Position numbers and translations under genes: made by a program. From positions 23,720,001 through 23,784,000 of the forward strand of contig NC_134152.1 in NCBI RefSeq assembly GCF_033958435.1: a DNA stretch of 64,000 bases, written 5' to 3'. Positions 1 to 10,600 of this stretch are shown here, in pieces (position 1 is the stretch's first letter; the number at the start of each line of letters is the position of its first letter). Source of the stretch: Carettochelys insculpta (lineage: Eukaryota; Chordata; Testudines; Carettochelyidae). Under the pieces are notes generated by a model. The model was not told the DNA's origin. It was given only the letters and a program-made list of their open reading frames with translations, and did no database searches.

Positions 1-280
1 CCGGGATTCTGGCCACTGTTGCTTTTAAATCACTGCTGAAGCACCACTGTGAGGCTCTGCATTGCTCTTACGGCTGCCTGGGGAGGTGGGGACACCACAG
101 AGCATGCGCCAGCAGCATGGGATCGGGGAGGCACTACAGCCAGAAGGTGCTGAGGGCTGGCTGCCTTCGGTCCCACCTCTTCTGCTTTTGGCCCCACCCT
201 TGCCAGGACTGTGGAGCCCACCCCTGCACCTTGCCCAGGGGCCCAGCATGGCAGTCAGCTTCCCTGCACATATCATTTGA
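1..280. repeat. GC-rich dispersed repeat, copy 1
   Basis: The reverse complement of this stretch resembles 41690-42010: both run through a phrase like 'ctgggcaaggtgcaggg', then a 'ggggtggggcc' block, then 'cagccagccctcagcacct'. Related sequence lies at 16850-17240 and 39005-39340. No coding potential or terminal structure is visible, and the class is unknown. The open frames here are explained by GC content. Confidence 0.35.
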
Positions 281-1090
281 TACTGTTAACCACAGTAACC
301 AGTTCTGAAGTCAATTCCCTAAGCATACCTGGTAGGGCAGTGTGTTAAATGAGGGGAGTCAACATCTATCAGTCTGTATATGACATCTCACCTATCACCA
401 TGGCAACAATGACTATAACATTCATCCTGGAAGAATTTGTATTAAAGTAGAGAATACCTGTAGGGAGCCTGTGTGGCTTAAGTGGCGTGCAGGTGTTGTG
501 CTGTCTGCAGACTACTGAAATTTTGCACAGAAAAAGGAATTAATAAGATGAGACAGACATAGGATACTAGCACAAGTCTTACGCAGGTGCTTCAAACAAG
601 CCAAGATGGGTTTTAACTTCTGTTAAGTGAAACATGAGTGCCACCAGGTGGGCATGCAGGTGGGTTATGTCTCAGAGAACCCACAAGACATTTTCATGGC
701 TCATGTTTTGATTTTATGGCCATAGAAGGAATAAGCACAATTCAGAGTGGATTCAACTAATCTTACGTTAAAAGGAATGACTTGTTAGGGTCAAATGTCA
801 CCATTGATGTAGACCGTATAAGAAGCACCTTTGTAAGATGTAGAGGTCTCTGTTTGCCAGTGCTTTTTTCCTGCTAGAACCTGCTAGTTCCTGCTAGAAC
901 TTTGTTCCAGTGCATTCCACCGGAAAAAAAGTCCTGTTCTTTGTTAATAGTCTTATTTTCTACATAACATAACTGAAAAATATATTCACACAAGAAAGGC
1001 CACACCTGTGATGTAGTGGGGGATAGGTGTGTGTATGGGTGTGGCTCACAGAGGGTGTGGGGCTCTTGCTGAGGGTAACCTAGGCAACCA
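281..1090. other. Intergenic, nothing recognised
   Basis: No gene, RNA or repeat structure is recognised. Composition is ordinary AT-leaning vertebrate DNA. A short duplication of 'cctgctaga' occurs near 873-900. Confidence 0.5.
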
Positions 1091-1283
1091 GACAAAAAGC
1101 AGTCAAGTAGCACTTTAAAGACTAGCAAAATAGTTTATTAGGTGAGCTTTCGTGGGACAGACCCATTTCTTCAGACCGTAGCCAGACCAGAACAGACTCA
1201 ATATTTAAGGCACAGAGAACCAAAAACAGTAAGCAAGGAGGACAAATCAGAAAAAGATAATCAAGGTGAGCAAATCAGAGAGT
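1091..1283 (-). mobile_element. Penelope-like element 3' end fragment (family B)
   Basis: Read on the minus strand this matches the 3' end of the Penelope-like element at 36714-38672: the tail 'ctgatttgctcaccttgat', then 'tttttggttctctg', 'aatattgagtctgttctgg', and the arm with CTGAAGA, a CCCAC stem and GAAAGCTCACC. It finishes in 'agtgctacttgactgc'. It abuts the LTR fragment that begins about 1283. No protein remains. Confidence 0.7.
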
Positions 1284-1616
1284 GGAGGGGTGGGGGGGAA
1301 GGTCCAGGTGACACCTCTGGACTGCAGGCAGAGGAGGAGGTGGAGCCTGAGGGGTTTGAATTGGAACTGGGAGTTGGAAAGCAGTTAGTCTGGGCTGGGA
1401 GAGAGAGACAAAGGAGGGGGCAAGGCCTGGCTCCGGGGGCCCCTCGGGGCCTCTTCTGCCCAAAATGGATTGGACTGGCTGTCTCTGCCTACTGTACTGA
1501 CTCTCTGTATGATGCTGTGTCCTGTCAGCTAATAAACCTGCTGTTCTCCTGCTGAGTGAGAGTCACTCTTGCCTGCAGATGGGTGCAGAGCTTGGGGATC
1601 CTGGAACTCCATCACA
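1283..1616 (+). mobile_element. LTR fragment related to the solo LTRs at 38152 and 57735
   Basis: The end of this block (AATAAA at 1531-1536, then 'cctgctgagtgagagtca', a G-rich stretch and a terminal CCATCACA at 1609-1616) follows the same order as the two complete solo LTRs in the window. It is more diverged than they are to each other, so it is an older or different subfamily. The 5' boundary next to the Penelope fragment is unclear. This is an endogenous LTR remnant with no viral genes. Confidence 0.6.
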
Positions 1617-1734
1617 ATACCAAATTCATGTCCAAGAAAAATGCATCATGGACCATGAAGCCAGGTCTCCTCCATGAAATCTGGTCTTTCTTGTACTTTT
1701 ATCCTGTACAATACATATTTCGTGGGGGGAAGAC

Positions 1735-2080
1735 CAGCATTTCTCAAACTAGGGGTTTCCAACACAAAAGGGAGTGGTGGTGGTGGGGCGTTCAGAATTA
1801 TTTTAGGTGGGGAAATCACAGTATTGTTATCATTACTTCTGCACTGCCTCCAGATTTGTATAGTTGGAGAGTGGCAGTTCCTGATCAGGCACCAAACCGT
1901 GAAAGCAGCACTATTGCCAGGAGCAGTGCAGAAGTAAGGATACATGATATGGTATTGCTACTCTTATTTCAGTGTTGCTGTCTTCAGAACTGCGAAGCCA
2001 GAGAGTGGCGGCTGCTATTCAAGAGCCCAGTGCTGAAGGTCACTGGACAGAAATAAGAGTGGCAATACCTTCTGGGAGCT
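1735..2080 (+). repeat. hAT-like non-autonomous repeat
   Basis: It begins 'cagcatttctcaaacta', a typical hAT-miniature start, and holds inverted internal motifs ('cattacttctgcactgcc' against 'gcagtgcagaagtaagg', and a second 'cagaaataagagtggcaat'). The right terminus is not certain. Assignment to hAT rests on the start motif only. Confidence 0.4.
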
Positions 2081-2369
2081 CCTGCAAGTTGCACCCTTAA
2101 AGGGCCCCCCTCAGACACCCGTTCCCTGCCCATGCTGAGGCATGCCTACCTCCGCAAGGGACAGCACAGCTGCTACAGAGAGGGCTTTGGCTCTTTCTGG
2201 GAGACAGCTCTTGCCAGTAAGCCATGGTGCCAGAGCAGCCCCCAGGCTGCAGCACATCCTGACAGCTATCCTCCTTTTCCTCAGGGAAGGAGAACCTGAC
2301 ACCACCTTTGAGGAACACCCCATTGCTGCACCCCCACCTGTGCCTGCCTCCCCCCATCCTGTGTGTCCA

Positions 2370-3030
2370 GGTGGATCTGGAGGCATCGCATCACTTCCAA
2401 CTGGTGGGACCAGATGGTTAAGGGGCAGTGGGACAACCAGCAGTGGCTCCAGAACTTCTGTCTGTGAAAGGACACCTTTCTGGAGCTCTGTGGCTGGCTT
2501 GCCTTCGCCTTCTGGAGAGAGGACGCCTGACTGCAGCCCACCATTGCTGTGGACAAAAGGGTTGCAGTCATCCTCTGGAAGCTCAGCACCCCTGACAGCT
2601 ACTGCTCAGTGGGAAACTAGTTTGGTATGAGGAAGTCCACCATTAGGGCATTCCTCATGGAATGGGGACCCCAGGGACTCCCTTCCTCTGCCCCTGACCA
2701 GTGTTCAGTCCCCTCCCTCTGCAGGTCATGACAGCCATCAACGCCATCCTGCTACAGAGGGTTATCTGTCTAGGAGACATGGACACAGTCGTGACTGGCT
2801 TTGCTACCCTGGAGTTCCCGAACTACATCAGGGCAATAAATGGGACCCAGATCATGATCCATGCCCTGGAGCATAGTGCAGCTAAGTATATAAACCAAAA
2901 GGGATGCTTCTCCGTGGTGCTGCAGGCCCTGGTTGGCCACCGTGGACAGTTCACAGGCATTTATGTTGGGCTGTCAAGCCAGACTCACAATGCCTGTATG
3001 TTCCACAACTTCTGCCTGTGTCTTGGGATG
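2370..3030 (+). pseudogene. HARBI1-like transposase, broken (element A)
   Basis: This is a relic of a PIF/Harbinger DDE transposase, which in this superfamily cuts and inserts element ends at 3-bp targets. Across frames one can read a WDQMVKGQWDNQQWLQNF block, then KRVAVILWKLSTPDSY, then (after an intron-like gap ending 'ccctctgcag' at about 2725) AINAILLQRV, a RAINGTQ block, EHSAAKYINQKG and LVGHRGQFTGIYVG. The catalytic Asp of the family GAIDGTH motif is Asn here, so the copy would be inactive even without its stops and frameshifts. The C-terminal half, with the second Asp and the Glu, is not recognisable after the tandem duplication at 3001-3068. The opposite-strand relic at 3300-4195 converges on it, as in element B. 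Confidence 0.75.
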
Positions 3031-3068
3031 GTGTGTGTTCCACAACTCCTGCCTGTGTCTTGGGATGG
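3001..3068 (+). repeat. 37-bp tandem duplication in the transposase relic
   Basis: Two copies of 'ttccacaactyctgcctgtg' followed by 'tcttgggatgg' start at 3001 and 3038. The duplication lies where the transposase reading ends and may mark the break in the gene. Confidence 0.8.
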
Positions 3069-3299
3069 GGAGGGGAGGGCCTCAATCACAAGGGGGAACA
3101 GGACCCCAAACAGCATTGGACTTGGGATCCCTTCTCACCAAGGGTTCTGGGTCCCCGTTGAGGCTGGGTTTGATCCAGGGAAAGGGGGAAGTCTGGAGGT
3201 AGTGGGGCTGTGGCAGAGTCTGGGTGGCTGGGGGGAGAAGGAGGGCCTGGAGAGCAGGGGGGTCTAGGGAATTGGCGGGGACAGGCATGGCCCTCAGCC

Positions 3300-4195
3300 A
3301 CTGCAGGAGGTCTAGGATGCCTTACAGTATGGCAGGTGTGGGCAGGGGTGGGGGCAGCAGCCACAGGCAGCTGGGCCATCATGTCCTGCCAGACGGTGGT
3401 GGTGGTGTCAAAGCAGGACATGAGTCAGTCCATGGCCCGTGACCACCACTCCTTGTTGTCCTGCACCTGCTGCTCCATTGCAGGTGCTCCCATGAGGCTG
3501 ACGTCGGGCTGGCTCCCATGCTTGGGGGCTGTCTCCTGGGTCCTGGTGGTGAAGACAATTTTGCACATGGTTCCATGTGCTGGGACTGCAGCACAAGGTC
3601 CTGCCTGGGCCGAGTGACACTCACAGCGCACCCCACCTGTGCCCACTTCACACTCTCTGGGACTTGTAATGTGCGGGGTACTCCCCAGAGGGATCCACAC
3701 CCAGCTCCAAGGATGCCCAGGACGTGGCCTGGCTGGTGTGGACCAACTCCAGGCTGGTCGCAAAGGTGCCGCTGCTCACTTCTGAGGCTTAGTCTGCCTC
3801 AGGCTCCAGCTGTGGTGCAGGGAGCCTCCAGCTCCATGTTGATGGTGCAGGTTCGAGGTGATGTGCCCCCCCACCCAGGATGTCATGGAGCTCCTTATAG
3901 TAGGGGCAGGTGGCGTTTCCTTCTCTGGAGCGTCAGGCAGTGTCCTGGGCCTGCATGTAGTTCTGCTGGAGCTCCTTTACTTTAGCCTGGCCCTGGTCCG
4001 TGGATTGTGGTGGGGAGGGTGGTGTCCCCATTCTGCCAGAGCGGTGGCCATCTGGGCATAGGCAGGAGTGTAGCAGTGCTTCACCTTGGGGTCCTGTGGA
4101 ATGTCCTTGCCCCACAGGTCCAAGAAGCCATTGACCTCGGGCCTGGTCCAGGAGGGGGCCCCCCTCTCCAAGCCCTGGAGTGGCTCCTGGCACCC
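3300..4195 (-). pseudogene. Myb/SANT-like DNA-binding protein relic of Harbinger A
   Basis: PIF/Harbinger elements encode a second protein with a Myb/SANT (trihelix-like) domain that binds element DNA and helps the transposase. Near 4171-3977 on the minus strand the sequence reads RPEVNGFLDLWGKD, then after a disrupted stretch YAQMATALAEWGHH, and KELQQNYMQAQDTA in another frame. This matches the W..ev..ll.lW / Y..ia..l...G / lk..Y...k layout of the domain. Reading downstream towards 3300 is open only in short overlapping frames and is GC-rich and degenerate. It is convergent with the transposase relic. The distal boundary is uncertain. Confidence 0.55.
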
Positions 4196-4668
4196 TTCAG
4201 TCCACTCCCTCGAGGGCCCAGGGGCATGTCAGGGTGTCTGGCTGTCTGCCATCTGCGATGGCTCTGGCAGAAGGAGTGGCTGCAAGGCATGGGGGACGGC
4301 AGATGGTACCCCTGCTGCTTCCGTTCTCAGCTTCCTGCCACAGAGTTTCCCGAGCTCCCTGTGGCTTTAAGAAGCCCAGAGACAGGGATCACAGAGTGCT
4401 GATTGTTGTGGATTGGGTGTCCTCCGGGGCACCTGTGCAGCGCCCTGGAGGCCTTTTCTGTTGACAGATGCCCCCGTGGAATGTCCAGGCCTGCCTTTTG
4501 TTGACGGTGGCGTTCTTCCTCGGGAGCGGGGTACAGCAGTCGGCAGAAGTGCTGCAGTCTGTCAACTTACTGTCAACAGAACACGCTTGGCAATCTGGAG
4601 GCTTCCCAGGTTTTGTCAACAAAATGTCAGTTTTGTTGATAAAACCCTCCAGTGTAGATGCAGCCTTT

Positions 4669-5106
4669 CATTGGTGGGGACTGAGGGGACGGGATGGCAA
4701 GTCAGCTCCTGTGTCAGTATACTATCACCCAGGGGCTGGAACTCAGGGCTGGAGGGAAGGACAACAATTGGGTTATATTAGGTTGGTGTCAGAAAAGTGT
4801 CTTGCCCAGTTACTCGAGAACCTAATTATATTTCCTCTGAGAAATTACTGCTGAACTAAGCATGACACATTGATAATAACTGATGTCTTTAGCCAAAGTA
4901 AAGTATTACAAATGTCATTTTCACCCTCATCTCTACATCACAGAAGCCAAAATCGCTGTGACGAAGAAGTCCAGTTGTTTTGCACAGGTAGAAATGGGGC
5001 TCCTGATCCTGGGGAAAAAAAGGGTATGCATGTGCGTAAATTCAGGGACATGAGGAGTCTCTCTGTGTTGAATGGAACTTATTGTGGATATAAAGTTACT
5101 TTTATA
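4669..5106. other. Intergenic, nothing recognised
   Basis: No gene or repeat could be supported between the Harbinger A right end and the Tigger-like element. Confidence 0.45.
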
Positions 5107-5108
5107 TA

Positions 5109-5744
5109 CAGTAAACCCTGGAAATACGTGCAATCAAATTGTGCATGTCTCAGGTTAATGTCACTTCTGCCCCTGACAGGAGCAGGAAACTGCTTCTGTC
5201 AGGGGCAGCAGCTGCTAGTCAGGCTGCCATCCCTGCTGGTAGTGGGGAAATGGCTGCTCTCAGGGGCAGCATCTTGATTCTTGTCAGCCTCTGCTGTCAA
5301 GGGCAGCAGATGTGAGTCAGGCTGCCGTCCCTGACAGGAGCGGTTTTTCCACTGCTCCTGTCAGGGCAGCAGCCACGAATCAGACTGCCACCCCTGACAG
5401 GAGTGGTTTCCTGGTCTCCGGAGTGGTGGGAAGCTGGGAACCAGGAAGCAGCCTGGCTCCTGGCTCCCCTCTTCTTGCAGAGCTGAGAAACTGAGTAGGG
5501 CAGCAGCCCTAGTTAGTTTCCTGGCTTCAAGGAGCAGAGGGGAGCTGGGAGCTAGGCTGTCCCTGGTTCCCGGCTCCCCTCCACAGGCTGCAGCCAGGAA
5601 ACAATAAGGCTGCTGCCCTGGTTAGTTTCCTCTCTCTGCAAGCAGAGGAGAGCTGGGAGCCAGGCTGCAGCCTGCTTTACATCTCCCTTGACTTGTACAA
5701 AAATTCAAATTACATGGGGGTTTCAGAAACTCGAGGGTTTACCA
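5109..5744. mobile_element. Tigger/pogo-like miniature element
   Basis: The left end CAGTAAACCCTGG is matched by an inverted right end ('ctcgagggtttacca', ending 5744). Both sides are flanked by TA (5107-5108 and 5745-5746), the target used by Tc1/mariner-pogo elements. The interior has no transposase; it is filled by tandem repeats. Confidence 0.65.
5160..5690 (+). repeat. Tandem minisatellite inside the Tigger-like element
   Basis: Imperfect units built from 'cccctgacaggag', 'ctgtcaggggcagcag' and 'gtcaggctgcc' recur at roughly 60-85 bp. Many units contain both orientations of CTGTCAGGGGCAG, so the region is full of short hairpins. The last part (5400-5690) changes to a 'gagctgggagccaggc' unit. 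Confidence 0.6.
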
Positions 5745-5746
5745 TA

Positions 5747-7746
5747 TACATGTATTGGCAGGATCCAAAATGTATATAACTAATCTTAGTTGTCTATATT
5801 ATAGGGCCCCTGGTCAGCAAGAAGATCTCCTTGTATGGATTGTGCAATTGCAGTATGCCATATTGAAGTCAATGAGGCTTTGCATGTGTGTGCAAGGATC
5901 TATCCTCAGCCACATCACTCAGCAAAGTCCTTGAATTGCACTATAACACACCGCGAGACATCCTTAGGGTCTCTAATCACCCCAGCGCTGACCTCACATA
6001 TGATATTTGGCATCTGTTCTTTTTGTTGCTATAGAGTACCTCTAGAATATTTGTTAGGAAATTCTTTCAGCTGCTGCCCCCACCCATGATTAATTACAGG
6101 CAGAACAATTCAACTGTAGGGAAAACAATCTTTAAATATTTTCTCTTCTTTACTATTTCTTTTTTACATTTGGTTAATTATAATTAAAAAAATCAGAATT
6201 TTCTCCAAGATTTAGGATGAAGTCAGCAGTTTAACCAATAATAGAGTCCATTGTATTTTGCAGGAATCTCTGACATCTGGACAAATGCAAATTAAGGAAG
6301 AGGGTTCCCCCATTTCCCTCTGTAGATTACTAAAAGATGTACCTAGCATTGCTCAGGTCCTTAACTGACTCTTCCATGGTTTGGACTGCGTTAGACAGAT
6401 TGCAGGGCACTGCTAATTGCAGGGATGGAAAGTGGGGCCCAATGTAAAAAGTTTCCTTGCCCCTGGTGTGATCTATGTCTGCAACAATGGCCAGAAGAGC
6501 CATTGCATGTTGATCCTGGCATAACGGCCGCTGTCACTGCTAGAAGGGGACACCCTTAGATCTGCAGGAGGCAGCAGCAGCCCATGCCTCCGTCCTGCCC
6601 GGGGCAGTGCTCCTTTGAAGTATTGAACGTGGTCCTTTCCTTTTGCAAATCCTTTCATTCAGCCATGTGTTTTTCATCACAGGTTGTACTAGATTGTCTC
6701 CAGCTGATCCTTCAGGCTGATGATCAGCACAGAAGCTAAAATTCTGTAAAAACTACAGCTTTGAGGTTTACTTTAACATATACAGTTGCAGCCAAGTAAG
6801 AGTTTTTGAATGAGTCTGTGTGATGCTTGGGAAATAAAACCCAAACCCAAACCCAAACCCAAAAAACAACTGGCAAAAAGCTCAGCTCCCTTTGTTGACG
6901 GCCTTCCCCAAGCTGAGATTAGAAGGAGGCAGAAAAATAAAAGATCTATAGAGCGCTCAGAGCTTGATTTTTTTTGCTCGTCAAAAGACCTTGATATATA
7001 GGCTTTAGTATAGTCCTGTCAGACTTTTCACAGGAGTAGTAGAGCCATGTCATGGCTCAGATGTCAAAGGGGATGAGATACTGTAGCTGCTTGCTAATCA
7101 GTTTGATATTTATATCACAGAGGGTCCTATGTGGTGCTTTAGACAATACAATAAGATTTAGAAGCATACATGGCAAACCTCCTCATTTGCACCTAATTTT
7201 AGTGAGATAATTTTTTTTAATCACTTGCACCTAATTTTAGTAATATTATTTATTTTTCAATATGGATGAAAAAGGCTTTAACAACTTGATCATCCCTTCA
7301 GGGTGACTTTGCCTTTTAATTTCTGAAAAGCTCAGTAGAAACTCAATGCATCATATATACTTGAAGTAATAATAGCAATAATAAAATGCAGGGTGAAGTG
7401 TGTCAGTATAACATCACAGAGGACTACCCAGCCAAAAGGGAGTGAAAATAAACTAACATGTTTGATGTCTGGGAGGAGCAAGTAAAATAAAGACTGTGTT
7501 ATCATAGGAAGTTGCCCTCTCCACCTCTTTATAAAACAGCACAGATCAAAGCCAGAGACAGAAACGTTGCCCTACCTCTGCAGTTTTGTGTAAATTTAAA
7601 AGTGGAGTTAATTGTATAATTCTAAAACCATGTTATGTGGCAAACTACTATCCTGAAACAAAGATTTGGGGATACTGTAGTATCACTTTAACAATGAATA
7701 TGTCCTTTCTCAGGCATATCATCTTGAACTGGCAGGAGAAAATTTG
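5747..7746. other. Intergenic, nothing recognised
   Basis: AT-rich single-copy-looking DNA. Small features: a direct duplication of 'gcacctaattttagt' near 7189 and 7227, and the (CCCAAA)n tract listed separately. No exon-like reading with splice sites was seen. Confidence 0.5.
6838..6866 (+). repeat. (CCCAAA)n microsatellite
   Basis: About four tandem CCCAAA units. The unit differs from the vertebrate telomere repeat CCCTAA, so this is not an interstitial telomere tract. Confidence 0.85.
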
Positions 7747-7756
7747 GTGAACTAAT

Positions 7757-8024
7757 ATCAGAGAGGTAGCCGTGCTAGTCTGTATCTTCGAGAACAACAA
7801 GAAGTCCTGTGGCACCTTACAGACTAACAGATATTTTGGAGCATAAGCTTTTGTGGGCAAAGACCCACTTCATCAGATGGGGTCTTTGCCCATGAAAGCT
7901 TATGCTCCAAATATGTTAGTCTATAAGGTGCCACCGGACTTCTTGTTGTTTTCAAAGATACAGACTAAGACAGCTACCTCTCTGATACTTGTCACCATGC
8001 AAGGCACTGCATTTATCTGTATCA
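7757..8024. mobile_element. Penelope-derived inverted dimer (family A) with 10-bp target duplication
   Basis: Two arms face each other: 'atcagagaggtagc...cctgtggcaccttacagac...cccacttcatcagatg', and its inverted partner ending 'gctacctctctgat'. GTGAACTAAT flanks the block at 7747-7756 and 8025-8034, so the dimer inserted as one unit. The arms match the inverted start of the Penelope-like element at 36714. No open frame of an element protein is present. Confidence 0.75.
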
Positions 8025-8034
8025 GTGAACTAAT

Positions 8035-8368
8035 GTGTCTCTTCTGTCTCTAATTTCTAACTTTGGTTTTGTCTATTTGCAGCTCTTGTTAAAAGTAATG
8101 AAAATTACAGGTGTGCTCAGAGAAGAACTGGGGGTAATGGCAGGACTGGTTATCCTTCAAGAAGGATCTCTGTACCACTCCTGTCTGGAATTCACTCTAC
8201 AAACAAGCTGAGTCCTGCTAGTCCATGTTAGAGGCATTGTTGTTATTTAGAGCTTGTTGTTGAAACTAAAAGTAAATGTGATGTAAATGTGCACAGTTTT
8301 GTTGACTCCCACTACGTCACACTCTTTTGGCGCTTTGTTTTTTTTTTTTTTTTTTTTAAAAAAAAGAT
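8035..8368. other. Intergenic with a poly-T/poly-A tract
   Basis: No gene recognised. A poly-T run at about 8338-8357 switches to poly-A (8358-8365) just before the next Penelope dimer. Confidence 0.5.
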
Positions 8369-8380
8369 TTATTGATAAAG

Positions 8381-8519
8381 TATCAAAACAAAAAGCAGTC
8401 AAGTAGCACTTTAAAGACTGGCAAAATAGTTTATAAACTATTTTGCTAGTCTTTGAAGTGCTACTTGACTGCTTTTTGTTTTGATAGTGTATAGACTAGC
8501 ACGGCTTACTCTCTGTTAC
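8381..8519. mobile_element. Penelope-derived near-perfect palindrome with 12-bp target duplication
   Basis: Arms of 53 bp (8381-8433 and 8434-8486) are reverse complements with about two mismatches and no spacer. A 33-bp tail follows. TTATTGATAAAG flanks the unit at 8369-8380 and 8520-8531. The arm ('agcagtcaagtagcacttta') is the family B end seen at 1091 and 54233. Confidence 0.85.
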
Positions 8520-8531
8520 TTATTGATAAAG

Positions 8532-8885
8532 TGTGTAATGTCATGCTTTGATGAGACAAGGTTTGTGAGTACCTCTAGTTGGCCTGTAGGTGGCACCAGA
8601 GTCAGTCAAGTCCAATTGTCACAAACTCTCTGGAGAAGGTTTGGCCTAAGTAAGAGCTGGGGAACTGCATTTCTAAAACATGCCAAAAGTGCTAGAACAA
8701 ATTAGATGAAGAGAAATAAGATAAACCCACTGTGTATGACTTGAGCAGTATATACAGTGCTTAAATTTTGCCAGCGTTTGCCAGGGCTGAGCCTGGGCAC
8801 CTTTATGCTTAGCAGTTCCTAGTCCGAGCTTCTCTGGATTTTTAATGTCAGTTCTGGAGGTAAAAAACTGCTTGAGCCCATAAAT
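8532..8885. other. Intergenic, nothing recognised
   Basis: No supported feature. Confidence 0.5.
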
Positions 8886-8985
8886 AACAAGCAGTCCTGT
8901 AGCACCTTTAAAGACTAAAAAAATTATTTATGAGTTAATGAGCTTTGGTGGGCAAGACCCACTTCCTCAGTTCCCAGTTCCACAG
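8886..8985 (-). mobile_element. Single Penelope-derived arm
   Basis: The stretch 'aacaagcagtcctgtagcac' through 'ggtgggcaagacccacttcc' is one arm of the family seen at 14953. It is degenerate and not paired here. Confidence 0.6.
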
Positions 8986-9495
8986 GTTCTGCTTATTAAA
9001 ATATTAAAATGTTTTTAACATATGTCAACAAGCACGAGGACAGTTCTATAACTCTGTCTTCATTCAAAGAATTCATATTCAGACAAGATGCATCTACTTC
9101 AGCAGCTCATTCCAAGAATTGAATCCAACCCTCTGGATCTTTCAGCCCCCTCTCTCTGTATGAGGAGAGCCAGGCCTTGGCGGTGCTGGGACACCAAAGC
9201 TTTTTCACATGGGCGGGCTGCAAAGAAGAAACTGTATCAGACTGAGTGTGAGTGTGGAATGAATGTTCTGAGATCCTCTTTCCATTTCTCTGCTCTTCTT
9301 CCCCTCAGCTCAGCACTTCAGCTTTACTTCTCCTCTTCTTACTGGAGATGAGCCTCATGCAAAATGCCCCCAAATGGTATGGGTACTGGAGAGCCAAGCT
9401 TGGACCTGATTTTTTCAGACGGCCCCTGGCTAGGATTTTTCTAAGACTCCTGGAGGAGTTGACACCCAAATCCTACTGAATTTCAAGGGAAAAGG
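8986..9495. other. Intergenic, nothing recognised
   Basis: No supported gene. The frames here lack splice context and resemble nothing I know. Confidence 0.45.
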
Positions 9496-9499
9496 TCTC

Positions 9500-10225
9500 A
9501 ACACTAGACAAAACTGCCTCTGTGATGGGACTGAACATTAACAAGGGAAAGACCAAGACAATGAAGATCAATGAGTCCAATAACAACACCATCGCCCTGG
9601 GAGGAGATGTCGTGGGAGATGTGGAGGAGTTCACCTACGTGGGGAGTATTATGGGCAGAGACGGAGGAACAGACAAGGGTATCAGTGCCAAAAGGGGAAA
9701 GCTACAGGTGCATTCAAGACTCTCTATCCCATATGGAGTTCACAAATAATATCTGTGAAGATGAAACTGCAGATCTTCAACACAAGTGTGAAGAGTGTGC
9801 TCTTGTATGGATGCGAGACCTGCTGTCCTAAAAAGCCTTCAAATCACAAGCTACAGACATTCATAAACAGATGCCTGAGGTGCATCCTACACATCAAATG
9901 GCAAGACTTTGTCACAAATGAAGAGCTTTGGAACAGAGCAGGACAAGAACCACTTGATGTTCAAATCAAGAGAAGAAGGTGGGGATGGCTAGGCCACACG
10001 CTGAAAACCATCATCCAGCATAGTCCGTCAAGTTCTGAAATGGGATCCGCAAGGAAAACACAGAAGAGGAAGCCCTCAGACAACATGGAGAAGATCTACA
10101 GAGGCTGAAGGACAACAACTGGGGTACAACTGGAGTCATCTAGAAGTTTTGTCTCAAGGTAAAGTGAAGTGGAGGAGACTTGTACATGACCTATGCTCCA
10201 CACGGAGTACGAGGGTTTAAATCAA
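9500..10225 (+). pseudogene. Non-LTR retrotransposon reverse-transcriptase C-terminal relic
   Basis: The first frame (from 9522) reads GLNINKGKTKTMKI and FTYVGSIMGRDGGTD. A frameshift at about 9700-9712 moves the reading to the frame of AFKTLYPIWSS, SVKSVLLYGCETC, FINRCLRCIL, and RRWGWLGHTLK. These are the post-palm and C-terminal blocks of LINE reverse transcriptases (the YGxETW and RR..W.GH motifs). The ending 'LVHDLCSTRS' near 10180-10205 is seen in a further frame. Upstream palm motifs and the endonuclease are missing. I think RTE-like, but the clade is uncertain. It differs from the CR1 copies in this window. Confidence 0.75.
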
Positions 10226-10289
10226 ATAAGTTAATTGGGACCTCTAACTCCCTTACGCTCCTACAAAACCCTTCTCCACCACAAACTTC

Positions 10290-10395
10290 TCAATGACCTT
10301 GGATAAGTCACTTAGTCTCTGTGGGCTTCAGTTCGCCTTCTGTAATCAAGGGATAACAGCACTTCCCTACATCCCAGAGGTGTTGTGAGGGAACA
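10290..10395 (+). repeat. MIR SINE fragment
   Basis: The order 'accttggataagtcactta', 'ctctgtgggcttcagtt', 'ggtgttgtgagg' follows the MIR core and 3' region. Confidence 0.65.
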
Positions 10396-10600
10396 CAGGT
10401 TTAGGTGATCAGCCAGTACAGTAACAGGAGCCATATAAGTACCCAGAGGTGTGCCTGTACTGGAACTGGAGGTGTGATTTCCAGCTCAGGCAGAGATACC
10501 TGTGATAGCTCTGATCCAGTCCAGTAAAAACCAAGTGTAACCATGACAGCATGAGCAGTGAGAGGGGCTATCTGTCTCCAGTATGAACCCATCCAAGAAG

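Larger units (their letters stand above)
2090..4668. mobile_element. Decayed PIF/Harbinger transposon A
   Basis: This region holds a HARBI1-type transposase relic on the plus strand (2370-3030) and a Myb/SANT-like DNA-binding relic on the minus strand (about 4195-3300). That is the two-gene content expected of PIF/Harbinger elements. The right end, 'agtgtagatgcagcc' at 4654-4668, is an inverted version of the GGCTACATCTACAC termini of the miniature elements elsewhere in the window. The left part contains 'cccttaaagggcccc', shared with the 710-bp miniature elements. No clear left terminal repeat was found, so the left end is probably lost or overwritten. Confidence 0.7.

Noticed and set aside
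6838..6866. Interstitial telomere repeat
   Set aside because: The unit is CCCAAA, not CCCTAA.
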